DNA of 64,000 nucleotides from NCBI GenBank assembly GCA_037179385.1, contig CM074194.1, positions 2,559,001-2,623,000 on the forward strand. The letters run 5' to 3'. The position numbers and the translations under genes were made by a program. This DNA is from Holothuria scabra. Taxonomy: Eukaryota > Echinodermata > Holothuroidea > Aspidochirotida > Holothuriidae. The notes beneath the pieces are model-generated. The model saw nothing but the letters and a program-made list of their open reading frames with translations. It was not told the DNA's origin and did no database searches. Below, one piece after another: positions 48,271 to 58,477 of this stretch. Within the stretch, counting starts at the first letter, position 1. Each line of letters starts with the position of its first letter.

Positions 48271-48296
48271 ACCACATTTTTTTTTGTTTATATCAG

Positions 48297-48408
48297 GTCC
48301 TGCAGCATGTCCACCATGTGGATGAGCGTACCTTAACTTCGACGTTGATACCATCACCACAACAGCATGCCATCCAAAGCAGGATTCGCCTCACCTTCTC
48401 AATGAAGT
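48297..48408 (+). CDS. exon-like segment of unknown embedded gene
   Basis: Acceptor TTTATATCAG follows a T tract and the donor is T|GTAAGT. The segment is open throughout in one frame: VLQHVHHVDERTLTSTLIPS then PQQHAIQSRIRLTFSMK. Its phase does not fit the host RGS gene, so it would belong to a separate transcript. The frame also joins in phase with the next segment (50294) and with the sequence before the 45129 donor, but no in-frame start codon is visible upstream. I do not recognise the protein. A faint resemblance to the N-terminal part of CENP-L, through the next segment, is speculative. Confidence 0.3.
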
Positions 48409-48696
48409 GTAAGTAGCTTATAAGAAGTGCTAATTTTGGAAGTAGCCTTTATCAAAGCTGATCATCTAATCAGTTTGAAGTAAAGGCAATCAATTACAAG
48501 GGACAAAATAGTGTTTGTGAATTGATTAGCAAAAAGTAATGTAACAATTCTTTTGTGTTCATTAGTACTAGCAGTTACAGTACTGTAAGTACTGCAACTT
48601 TTGCTAATCAAAATTAAAATTGATTAGCAAAGTTCTGGCAATTCTTGGGAAGCAAATTGCTGTGTAAACCCAGCTACAGTATTTTGTCCCTTCACT

Positions 48697-48998
48697 TAAC
48701 GGCCCAATTATCTCACCCAAAACAGTAGCAATTCTCCTAACCTTCTTACTTAAGCCCCTCCCACAATTGTCTGAATTTCTTCCTCATCCAGACAAAATCT
48801 AAATTTTGTGCATCAGGGTGAGTATAGAAAAGGTCAATGTGTTTATTCAAATCACGCTCAATACAGTTGATGCTGTATAATATAAGCTTGGTACTCTGCA
48901 TTGTTTAAATCAGCTGTCAATCAAAGAGCAGAGCCAATGGAGAGTTTAGGTTAACCCCTAAAAGAATTGTATTTAGGGTGAGAAAATTGGCCTTTAAA
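48697..48998. mobile_element. MITE-B copy 5
   Basis: GGCCCAATTATCTCACCC at the left, CTTACTTAAGCCCCTCCCAC inside, and GGGTGAGAAAATTGGCCTTT at the right. Confidence 0.78.
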
Positions 48999-50079
48999 TC
49001 AATGACAAATTTTTTTTTGGGGGGGGGGGGGTGTACGTGGGTGAAAGTTGTAAAGGTGATATTAATGTGTATGCATCAGTTTTTTTTTTTCTAGCACACA
49101 ATGTGGTGCATCTCTAGCACAGTCCCAAGCAGTGTTTGCACTTAAGAATTTTACCGGGTGACGTGCCACAGAGATGCACCAAGTGTGCAAGAAGATCCCC
49201 AATGAGTGCCTTCTGTGAGCTAGTGCTTTGGCATTCAATTGGCATGTATCCTGCATGCAAGCTGCATCTTTCTTGCTCACAAGCATTTCTGTAAGGGTGG
49301 GAATTCCCATTCTTGCTCCCAATTAAAAATGGGAGTGATTTTCAAAATCAGGGTGGGACCTCTTTCCCTCCAATGGATGATTGTTGGGAGGTACTTGTAC
49401 ACGACAGAGGAGTCTTGATCATACAGGTAGTGATGGTGAACCAGATGCAGTTTCAGATGCTGTGTTTATTTGGATCAGATGTCAAGTTTAAAGCCACACA
49501 TGGGAAGATTTGTTTGTCAGGGTTGTCTGTCCAAATTATGCTACCACCCTTGACCCACCCAAAGTGTGCGGGAATTTCTCACATTTTATTTTCTGTTGGG
49601 CAGGATTCTGAAGAAATTAGCGTGATCCTCAAATAGTGCATAGTGCACCCATTTTCTCAGTGGATAAACATTACTGAAATGTTTGTCCTTGGTGTTCGTA
49701 TCAAATGTGGTTCCAACCTGTGCACAACACAATCATATAAGATTTTAGCTGCAGCAAACTGAAAATCTCAAATACAAATTTCAAGATGTTGAATATTCCT
49801 AAAGGTTATCATGTGAAGTTTTATGTCTGTTCTCCTTCCTACAGAGCATTGTGTTTGATATAAATTCGTGGACTAAAAGTCAAAGGCAGACATTCATCAC
49901 CACACACTACAGTTTGACTAGTAGTGTGTTTGTAGATACAGAAATTATCAATTTGGCAGAGTTTTTTAATAAACTTCAAATTTAAAAAAAATTAGAAAGC
50001 AAAAATGCAGATTGCAAGTTGCTCGTGTTATACATCATGTTCTAAAAGTGTTCTGATAACACATTTCATCTTTGTATAT

Positions 50080-50222
50080 TCACGATTGTATCTGCATACC
50101 CTAAGGCAATAAACTGGGGTTGTGTCTGGATGTGAATGAATTTTACAATTTTGGAAGGGCCGGGTAGTAAGTACAGTAGGTTTGAAATTGGAATTGTATG
50201 GGGTGATGTATAAATGCCTTTA
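50080..50222. mobile_element. partial MITE-B copy
   Basis: GCAATAAACTGGGGTTGTGTC and GGGGTGATGTATAAATGCCTTT match only the right half of the family. The left half is missing. Confidence 0.55.
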
Positions 50223-50293
50223 ACTGACTTTATTTTGCATTTTAATACTTCAAGTATTTTTATATTTACTGTGGTGTATCTTTTTTTATGCAG

Positions 50294-50372
50294 ATATGAC
50301 CAATCAACCAGTCCCTGACTCCCTGTGTGACTGCAAGTCTATCACTCTACATGGATTAAGTCCTTTATGGAG
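50294..50372 (+). CDS. second exon-like segment of the embedded gene
   Basis: Acceptor TTTTTTTATGCAG and donor AG|GTACAA. Two bases complete the Tyr codon left by 48408, then MTNQPVPDSLCDCKSITLHG and LSPLW follow. The SITLHGLSPLW piece looks like a short folded-domain start and vaguely recalls the CENP-L signature of a W/I-T-L-x-G/x-S/T-P-L pattern. I found no continuing exons, so the gene is incomplete, decayed or misread. If no splice occurs at 50372 the frame stays open to 50508. Confidence 0.3.
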
Positions 50373-51315
50373 GTACAAACTTTCAATCAAGATCCAAGGA
50401 GCATGTGAATTAACATCTTTTTTAAAGTGCAGAAGACATTTTTACTGTCATTATAGAAAACAATCAAAGAGAGTCTACAATTTTTGCCTGTCAGAATTTG
50501 CAACTTGAGCATACTTTTTGAGATAGTTTTTGGTGTAAGTTGTGTGACCGGGTCCAATTGGAGTTTACACAGGACTATCTTCTCTGTTCCAAAGGGACAT
50601 ATAAAGTACTTGTAGTCCACTTGAACATTGTTTACGCACAAGTATTATTAACCTGCAGGAATAAAGTGACAAATACTTTGTACTGTAATGCCACAGTGAG
50701 ACTCAACTCCATTGTAATGCCACTGCATGCTCAGGACTATCAAATATACTTCATGAGTAAGTAACCTTCTTCTGCTGGATCCTCTGGCTTCATTTCAGAC
50801 GTCTTCTTTCTTGCTCATTATGTTCAAATATAAGACTTCTTTGACTTTATACCTGCGGAATTATGGTTTGGTCAATTTTTCAGATCATTGTATCAAGACC
50901 AGTGTAATTTTTTTAAAGTTGCATTATGATTTGTGTGTTTATAATATTTACTGTACTTGCAGTAGTTTTTCAATTGTATCATTAATGCATATATTTTTAT
51001 TCTAGGTATTTGTTGATGTCTTCATTCATGGTTATGCTAGTAAGCTGTTGTTTAAAAAAACTGCTTTTTTCTTCAAAAATGTGCCTCAGGAATAATGCAT
51101 TCCAATCAACAATTGAAAGTGTAAATAAAATGTAAAGCTAAATTTATGATGTCATTAGTCATTTAATTTGAAAAATCTGATGGGAAGTTTAACTTCATTT
51201 GTATTACTAGTTGCTGATGGCTGCAGTGCTTCAAATTAATCACTCTCCATTAAACGTACACCTACACCTGTACAGCAGTATTTGTTTTGCATACAAAGAT
51301 TTAATGCATTATTCA

Positions 51316-51778
51316 GAAAGTGTTCCATGTTTAGTGTTCAATATAAGTGTTCGAGCACTTGAGCTCTGAAAATAACTGCAGTAACATTTAAGTGTTTTAA
51401 TTCAGAGCAAGTGCTCCACTGTAGGCCTAAGTGCTCGAGCACTAAGCTTGAACACTACCATCCAACATAAGTGTTCCGCGCAAGTGTTCTGTGTAAGCAT
51501 TCCAGGTAAGTGCTCGAACACTAAGCTGGAACACTACCATCAAACCTAAGTGTTTGGTGCAAGTGTTCTGTGTAAGTGTTCCAGGTAAGTGCTCGAGCAC
51601 TTAGCTCATTTAAATAATTCGGCTCATACGAGCACTTAGCGAACACTTACGGAACACTTACGGAACACTTAGGGCATGTGGTGTGTGATATGAGATTTAA
51701 CTGTTCATTTAAGTGTTCGAGCACTAGTGTGGAGCACTAACAGAACACTTAGGGAACACTTAAGTTTTCCCTAAGGGT
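51316..51778. repeat. right AAGTGTTC-rich terminal repeat
   Basis: Inverted counterpart of 41072-41560. It contains TAAGTGCTCGAGCACTTAG-type palindromes and a tandem pair with AAGTGTTCTGTGTAAG and CTAAGCTGGAACACTACCAT at about 51445 and 51515. It ends with GGAACACTTAAG and CTAAGGG. Confidence 0.8.
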
Positions 51779-51875
51779 AGCCAGTGCATCACAACTGGAA
51801 AAGGCAGTGACCAGACCAACTTAAACCAGTAGTTAAGAAAATGATACATAAGACCTCATCTGACTAACTCTTTTT
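51779..51875 (+). mobile_element. 3' half of the split SINE
   Basis: TAGCCAGTGCATCACAACTGG, AAAAGGCAGTGACC and the following ACTTAAACC continue the SINE whose 5' half ends at 41071. Length and order match the SINE 3' end at 38520 and 42630. Confidence 0.7.
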
Positions 51876-52148
51876 AGTAGGTCTATATAAATGTATACTT
51901 CTCTTTTAAAAAATAAAAAAAAAATGTCTTTCTACTGCATTGTTTTCTGTTATGTACTGTTCCACAGAGAAGCATATTACAGTACAGTAGTATAAAAACA
52001 GCAAAAACCTCAGAACTAAAAGGCATTTCAAGGCATATATATGGCAAACACCCAATCCTCACAGTATATCTTGTAAAATAATAAGTCTCAAGAAATTATA
52101 ACTTAAACCTAACCTCATCTCTTTTACTCAACATTACCTATCGTTCAT

Positions 52149-52512
52149 CGTGTCAGGTATGATGTACATGTCTTGAGACATTATATCAGGTATGATATAC
52201 ACGTCTTGAGATATGTAATCAGGTATGATATACATGTCTTGAGATATGATGCCAGGTATGATATACATTTCTTGAGACATGATGTAAGGTATGATGTACA
52301 TGTCTTGAGACATGATGTCAGGTATGATATACATGTCTTGAGATGTGATGTCAGCTATGGTATACATGTCTTGAGACATTATGTCAGGTAAGATATGCAT
52401 GTCTTGAGAAATTATGTCAGGTTGTATATACATGTCTTGAGAAATGATGTCAGGTATGATATACATCTCTTGAGGAATGATGTCAGGTATGCTATACATG
52501 TTTTGAGACATT
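52149..52512 (-). repeat. 30-bp minisatellite, about 12 units
   Basis: Units of the form TCAGGTATGATATACATGTC followed by TTGAGACATGATG repeat every 30 bases with point differences. The period is a multiple of three, so frames stay open on both strands. On the minus strand it would read as repeats of SQDMYIIPDI. I regard the long open frame (52134-52661) as a by-product of the repeat. Confidence 0.9.
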
Positions 52513-53305
52513 AATATGACTCCGTAATAAAAACAAAAATGTGAGGATTTGGTGATCGCAAACCAAAAAGTGATAAATATATATTCTAGGCAAAAGATGG
52601 AATGCAGCTTGGTGAGGTGCAACCAATGATGGCTGTTGTAGGTGAAAGAAATAAGTCGCAAGAATATGAGTCTGATTATGGTTAAAATTTAAAATGGTAT
52701 ACCTTATGAAATCATGCAAAAATAATGAAAAGGCTGCATTATTTATATTATTTGTATCAACATGTTAGAAATTGCTTTACTTTTGGGGTTGCTTTTCGAA
52801 CACAGTAAAAGGGCATGGCTAAGATGTCTTACAAATGGCTTGACACATTTTCAAATTTTATGTTAACTTTTGTGTATTTTGTGTGCAAATGTCTGTAAGC
52901 ACCTTAAAAAGAAGTTTAAATATTTGTTTTTGTTTTGAAAAACAAATTTAAGCAAGTATCATGGACTGTTTTTACTCAGCTTTGAAGCCTTACAGTCTGT
53001 ATTAAAATGTACAAGAGGGTCACAATGAACCCATTATGACCAAAGTATTGCAACCTAAAGGAATGAAGTTAACTGTTTTCTTTGCTGTCTCAGCAAAGTT
53101 GGTTTATAATTGTGTTTGAGTAGAATTTCAAATGTACACACAATTGAAAATGTGCTGTTTTGTCACATTTGTTTCATAAAGAAGTGTCATTAAAGATGGA
53201 GAATTTAGAAATGCTTCAAGTTATGAATTATTTATCTAGGATGACTACCATTTAAAAATTTAAATTTTGCCAAGCAACGATTTTGTCGTTCTCATGTGAA
53301 AACAG

Positions 53306-53436
53306 CTGGAAATGTAAAGACCAAAGAAGAGAGCTCTGACGTACCAAGGGCCACATCTGTGGACAGTGATTTGCAGACCAAGGAACAAGTTCAGCCAGAA
53401 GAATCAAATCCCCCCACTAAAGCTACAATAGATGAG
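53306..53436 (+). CDS. RGS12: RGS12/14 exon: linker after RBD2
   Basis: 131 bases from acceptor AAAACAG to donor GTAAGA. CT completes the Ala codon begun at 40705, then 43 codons follow, leaving in phase 0. It encodes AGNVKTKEESSDVPRATSVD, SDLQTKEQVQPEESNPPTKA, then TIDE. It is an acidic, disordered-looking linker with many Glu and Ser/Thr. Vertebrate RGS12 also has a hydrophilic linker here. Support is mainly phase, splice sites and position. Confidence 0.85.
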
Positions 53437-53922
53437 GTAAGAGAACAGCTTATACATATCCACATCAATCACATCACTAACAGAAAATATTTCTAAAGAA
53501 AGTTACTATGGTATCCCCTGTGGTTGGTCTAATTGCTATATCTGATCAGTTCATCATTTTAATACATTTACTCAACCCTTTCCCTTTCAGTGTCTGTTAC
53601 TGTAACAACACCCTTTTAAGCCAAGTGGGTGAAAACTATGTAGCAGTGTTACATAATAGTTTGCATAATATTATGGATGTGGTTGCATAGGGTTAATCAA
53701 GATTGTGGAACATGTGTGCCTCTGATATGAGTATTCATAGATGGGTTTCAATGAAGTGGGCCTTTCCTGCTTAATTTTAATAGTCAGCAGTTGTGGGGAA
53801 ATGATGGAAAGTCACAGACTAAGCGTTTTAAAGCTTGAAACACAAAAAAAATTTCTTCAGACTGGTGCATCAGGTTCCAAACATCCTACAAGTCTCATTC
53901 CCACTTTGTCACTACTGAGCAT

Positions 53923-54102
53923 CAGTGTTGTAATCAAGTCACTAGATTAGTGACTTGAGTCACCAGTTTTCAAACTTTTTAGTGAGTCTAGTCATTGACT
54001 TGAGTTACTTTACTATTTCAATGGGGAAATTAATCCTGAATTCTATCGAGTCACTATCATTTTGAGAGGAAGTGACTCAGGTTGTGACTTGTTACAACAC
54101 TG
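53923..54102. mobile_element. hAT-type MITE with perfect 8-bp TSD
   Basis: 180 bp. The left end CAGTGTTGTAATCAAGTCAC is matched by TTGTTACAACACTG at the right. The 8-mer CTGAGCAT flanks both sides (53915-53922, 54103-54110). GTGACTTGAGTCAC words repeat inside. A diverged relative is at 58701-58843. Confidence 0.88.
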
Positions 54103-54136
54103 CTGAGCATGCTCACTGGAGGTCAATTGTAATGTG

Positions 54137-54764
54137 TAAAGAGCAAATATTCTCATCCGAAACAATTTCAGTTACTCGTGGCCCCTTCCTCAGCTGTTGA
54201 AAACTCATTCTTATCCAGACAACACAATACTAGTTTATTGCTTCATGGCATACCTTGGTGAGCATACAAAGTGCAAACATGCGAGAACACTTTCTATGCA
54301 TACTGTGTAATATGAGCTATTTTGCATTTTTGTCAATTATACAGCAAAGACTAATTGAGAAATTAACTTTCAATGAAGTGAAAAAGGTGTTAAGAGTGAC
54401 AAGTGTCTCCCTTTGAAGGGGATGTGACATTTCCAAAAACCAGTCACTTGCTAGCAATTCTCTCAAATGTATTAGGAATAACCTTAGACTTGAAAATGTA
54501 GTTGATATCTGCACTTTGATTGACAGTTGTTCAATTTACTGTAGCTCAGCTTGGATTGGTCAATGGTAACTTGTTCAATCAGTTGTGTTCAAATCAAATT
54601 CTCGCACCGTTTGTGTGTTAATGTAAATGATGTGGAGCAAGTTAACTTGGTGTAGGCTATGTGCAGTGACTCTATTTTGGAGGTGTAATAGACAAGAGAA
54701 GTAAATAAATAAATCAAGATAAGAGAATTTTAGCGTTTTGAGTGAGATAAGAGAGCCCTTTAAG
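54137..54764. mobile_element. diverged, probably interrupted MITE-B copy
   Basis: TTCTCATCCGAAACAATTTC and TTCTTATCCAGACAACAC match the family left half, and GTGAGATAAGAGAGCCCTTTAA near 54740 matches a right end. The extra length implies an insertion around 54355-54660. Confidence 0.5.
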
Positions 54765-55589
54765 AGTTGTCTTTACTCAAATTGAATCATTAGGGGTTGT
54801 GCTAACTTTATAAGGTACGGTGTGTTTCTGCATTTATTCTAGTCAATGTTGAAGTTGGCCTGGCTGACTAAGGCCAAGGCTTGTCTGGAATAGAGGCATG
54901 TAAAACACTATATTTATGGAGGACTGTGGGTCAGTGAGGTCAAGGCCAAGACCAGCCTTGAAAACAACACTGGTTGTGATAGCCTAGCACTATCTTTTGT
55001 AGTAAGTTGAGTGACTGTATATACTCTGGTGTAAATAAAATTTTAGAAAAAGGATGGTAGAGCCTGTGATTACACCATTTACACTTTTGTGGAGCACAAC
55101 ATCACAAAATATAATATTAAAGAGAGAGTTGGGTAGAGAAAGATCCATATTCCCAGCAGCCTCCTTGGTTAAATGCTCCCTCATCATAATTATTCCACTG
55201 TTCCAATTTCCCCTTAAGATGATTAAAACTAACATTTATCTTACCCCAGGAGTAATGGACTGTACATAATGAAAAACTTAACAGCAGTAGGCATCAGGCA
55301 GCAAGTAAGTGATGTCATCAAAGCACACATTTGTCTTCATCCATCATTTATATATCCTACTGGTCTCTGCTGCCTTATAGGGCGACATTTTCATCACATT
55401 GGGTTCAACATCTAGTGCAGCATTTTTACTTTTTGACACCTTAGTTTGTGGCAATAGATGTCATTATTTTGTCAGATGCCAAACTTTGACTCCTCAAGTA
55501 GGGTTTATCTGCAGGTCTTTTGTTTTTTTTTTGCAATTGTTGGTATAAAATGTAGAAAATTTTATCCTGAAGGAAAACATACCTTTTCA

Positions 55590-55778
55590 CAGAGCTGCCA
55601 AGTCTTCCTGATTCTGCAGAAGACTTCCTGAAAATTTCACCTCCAAACATGCAAAATATAAAATCTTCCTGATTGAGAACAGAATTTCCACCATTGAAAT
55701 ACACACAAATCCCTGAAATCTTCCTGATTTATGAGGTAAATCTTCCTGATTTCAAGACCTCAATGTTGGCAGCTCTGC
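55590..55778. mobile_element. inverted-end element with CTTCCTGATT repeats
   Basis: Starts CAGAGCTGCCAAG and ends TTGGCAGCTCTG. AATCTTCCTGATT occurs four to five times inside. Sequence near 28518-28700 (AGAGATGCCAACCCTTCCTG) appears to be a relative. Confidence 0.7.
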
Positions 55779-58359
55779 TTTTCATTTTCTGGTTGTTTAA
55801 GTGGCACAATAGAAACAGAGTAATTTTTAGCTTGTTTTGAACTTTTATTTGGCATGGAATATATCTGGTTGCACAGATTACTCAAGCATTTGGAGATTTA
55901 CGAGTGTATTTGAATGCACCATAATTAGACGAGACAGCTATGCTTTACCTCTATCTGTTTTTTCCTTAAACTCAGGCTGATGAGGGAGAAGTTATTTTAT
56001 GACTTGTTGTAGTGTTTCTGTTATGAAATTTTGAGTGCATGCAAATAGCCTTCAATTTTGTCCTGTTTCGGTATGAAGTAAAATATTTGAACAATGGTAT
56101 TATTTATTGGTGTTGAGACCAAGTGGATGAAGTTAGTAGCATTCAAAGTGAACAAACTAAGCAGACATTTCAGGGTATGATCCTTGTCTTGGTAAAAGAA
56201 TGGTGAGATTTTCATCAAAAAAAAAATTCGCTGGCTTTTTCATCTGCTACAGCCTTAGTCCTTCCAAAAGAAACCAAATTTAAATCAACATGAAATTGCA
56301 ATTCATAAGCATTGCCATGTAAACTTTTCTCATATTCATGGTTGCTTTAGCAATACAACAGCCTCTCAAGTCCTAAATTATTATTATTATCATTTCAGTT
56401 GATGTATCTTGGCCTATACTTTTAGAAACATTCTATTATTCTTTTGTATTTGACTGCATGGCCCAGTATTATCCCTGTTTCAAAGAAACATCAGGCAGTG
56501 GTGATACTGGGTGGTGAACAGCATACTGCACTATGTAACCACTTATCAATCAAATAGACATATTTTATGGAACTTGGCAACATCAGCAATTTTGCCAAGC
56601 TATAAATCCAAATTTTTTTTATGATAAAATATGAAATGTCATATCATATTTTACATTTCTGATTAGACAGCACTTCACAAAATCTGTATACAGCCAGCTA
56701 ATGTGTATGGAAGCACTGGGGGTATAGGTCCTATCTGATGCTATACAAGTTGTATGTTGCCTCTCTTTGAACTTCAACCCTTTTTTTAAAATTTTTTATT
56801 TTGATACATTGCATGTTTTGGTTGTTTGCATATTAATTTCAGAGCCAAATTTTAATCTTTCTTCTCCCTTGTGCAAGAAATGCATTTTACTATTATGCCA
56901 TTGAGTAAGAACTATGGCATAGAAGGTCAATTGAACACGTTCCCAATGAAACTCCTCCGCAGCTGTCCAAAAGAGATCAGCTATTTTGTGATGTTGCCGC
57001 AGTACATTGGCTTGCTTACATTCATTCCTCCCAGTTGGTGGACTGCACAACAGAAAATGTATGATGTAATGAAAATTAGGAAAATTTTTGAAAAACTACC
57101 CCCATTTTGTATTTATGAACTATAAGCTCTTTACGGTTTTATTGATTGACATCTGCAGCACATTCCTTCGATTATTAAACATAATTTAATTACGAAAAGT
57201 TAGATTACTTTCATCCCTCCATTATTTGAGCATACCCACTTTTTGACACTGCCATGGATTAGTTCTTCAGTGGCTACAAGAGTGGGTTTTCATTTAAATA
57301 TGGAAATATTTGTGTGGAGTTAGAAGAAAAGTTTTTTTTTTCCAAAAAGTATTAAGTATAAGAAATATCTTGATTGATTATTATCATTATTTTTTTTTAG
57401 GGGGAGGGGGATGGAGGGGGTCTGCCTCTCTGTTGTGATGTTACAATCATCTTTAAAGTGGTAGTATGGACCATGTTTTACATGGACATTATTGGGGGTC
57501 TTACTAGGAAAGAGAAGGAGTTGGCTTAATGAAGGAACTTTAAAAATCTTTTTTGTTTCTCAAGAAAACTGTTTTGAAACTTGCAAGAAAAGACAAAGAA
57601 AATCAGAGAAAGTTGTCAAGTATAAAAAAAATTGCCTTGAAGGGATAAATATAGTTTTTGTTGGTAACATATTTAAAGAAGAAACTCAGAGAAAAAAGAC
57701 AAATCTCCTAGATTTTAAATGGGTGCAAATTTTGTTTCTGTCAAGTATTGAACAAAAATGTTGAGATTTCTTGTATGAAAAATTAATCACTGAATTGAAA
57801 AAAGTTCAAACATTAATAGGAAACTTCTGTAAAAACATGTATTTAGCTTCATACAGTAAAATAGCTATTAATTTACCAAGTTGATAAATTTTTAAATTAA
57901 AAAGATAGAGAAAAGGTGTAATAAAAAACTGCATAGTGAAGCACAGTAAAATGCTTAAAATGTTTGTTAAAATTTGCTTTTTCCTTAGTGGGAATTATTT
58001 TTCTGTATTATATATATGATGCATATGCATATAGATTAAGGTTGTTTAATCTCTCTTGTGGTAGCCCTAAGGTGTCATTTCAAGTGAGAGATTACAGAAT
58101 GGAATCAAAGTAGACAATAGTGTAAGGGAATTTTGTTACATGACTAATTGAAGTTTTCCCCAGTTGCAAAGTATATTTGAATGCTTTTTTCAGTTTTATT
58201 ACATTTTGTTCTGTGCTGCTTCACCGCCTCTGCCTCTGCCCTCCCTCATTCCCTGCCTCTTTCATTCATCTTTCTGCTCTCCTTAAGCATACTCTCATGC
58301 CAGTAGGGCATTTGGGAAGCATTTAAAAGACATCTGATGTCATTGCACTTTCTTCACAG

Positions 58360-58477
58360 CCACCCCTTAGCAACAACAATGGGAGCAATGAAAAAGACAA
58401 GTCTGCTGCCCCTACTGTGCAGCAAAACAACAACAACCCAAGAGGCAACTTGCAGGTTTCCGAATCAGATGGATCTG
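58360..58477 (+). CDS. RGS12: RGS12/14 exon: Asn/Gln-rich linker
   Basis: 118 bases from acceptor TTCTTCACAG to donor GTAAGT. Phase 0 entry, leaving one G. It encodes PPLSNNNGSNEKDKSAAPTV and then QQNNNNPRGNLQVSESDGS. The poly-Asn stretch is low complexity. The left-over G completes the Asp that starts the GoLoco exon. It is called on splice sites, phase and position rather than on conservation. Confidence 0.85.

Larger units (their letters stand above)
41072..51778. mobile_element. candidate ~10.7-kb TIR element inserted in a SINE
   Basis: The left end starts CCCTTAG and the right end finishes CTAAGGG, each flanked by TA. The ends carry AAGTGTTC-rich inverted repeats (about 41072-41560 and 51316-51778). 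Reading inward from both ends gives the shared series CCCTTAG, AAGTGTTC, TAAGTGTTCTGTTAGTG. The flanking sequence is one SINE broken at a single point, with its 5' half left and its 3' half right. This fits one insertion with TA duplication. It contains nested SINE and MITE copies, a DR1 array, a CpG-richer region and exon-like segments. I recognise no transposase. Confidence 0.55.
40706..53305 (+). other. 12.6-kb intron hosting a large inserted element
   Basis: The phase agreement between 40705 and 53306 shows the whole interval is intronic to the RGS gene. Most of it is a putative 10.7-kb inserted element (41072-51778) interrupting a SINE. Downstream of that are a 30-bp minisatellite (52149-52512) and AT-rich sequence without recognised features (52680-53300). 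Confidence 0.8.
53437..58359 (+). other. 4.9-kb intron
   Basis: Holds a hAT MITE (53923-54102), an interrupted MITE-B copy (54137-54764), an inverted-end CTTCCTGATT repeat element (55590-55778), a G-rich patch at 57402 and simple T/A tracts. Open frames near 56871 (84 codons) and 57492 (90 codons) show no recognisable similarity. Elsewhere I see nothing. Confidence 0.7.

Noticed and set aside
48297..50372. Exon-like segments as alternative exons of the RGS gene
   Set aside because: The RGS exon at 40705 leaves one base. Joining it to 48297 gives a frame that soon hits a stop, while 40705 to 53306 joins cleanly.
52134..52661. 175-codon minus-strand open frame as a gene
   Set aside because: It consists mainly of the 30-bp minisatellite, whose period keeps frames open trivially. 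No start context or homology supports a gene.
56796..57125. Opposed 84-codon frames as an exon
   Set aside because: They overlap on both strands, have no convincing splice sites in phase with the RGS gene, and show no recognisable similarity.
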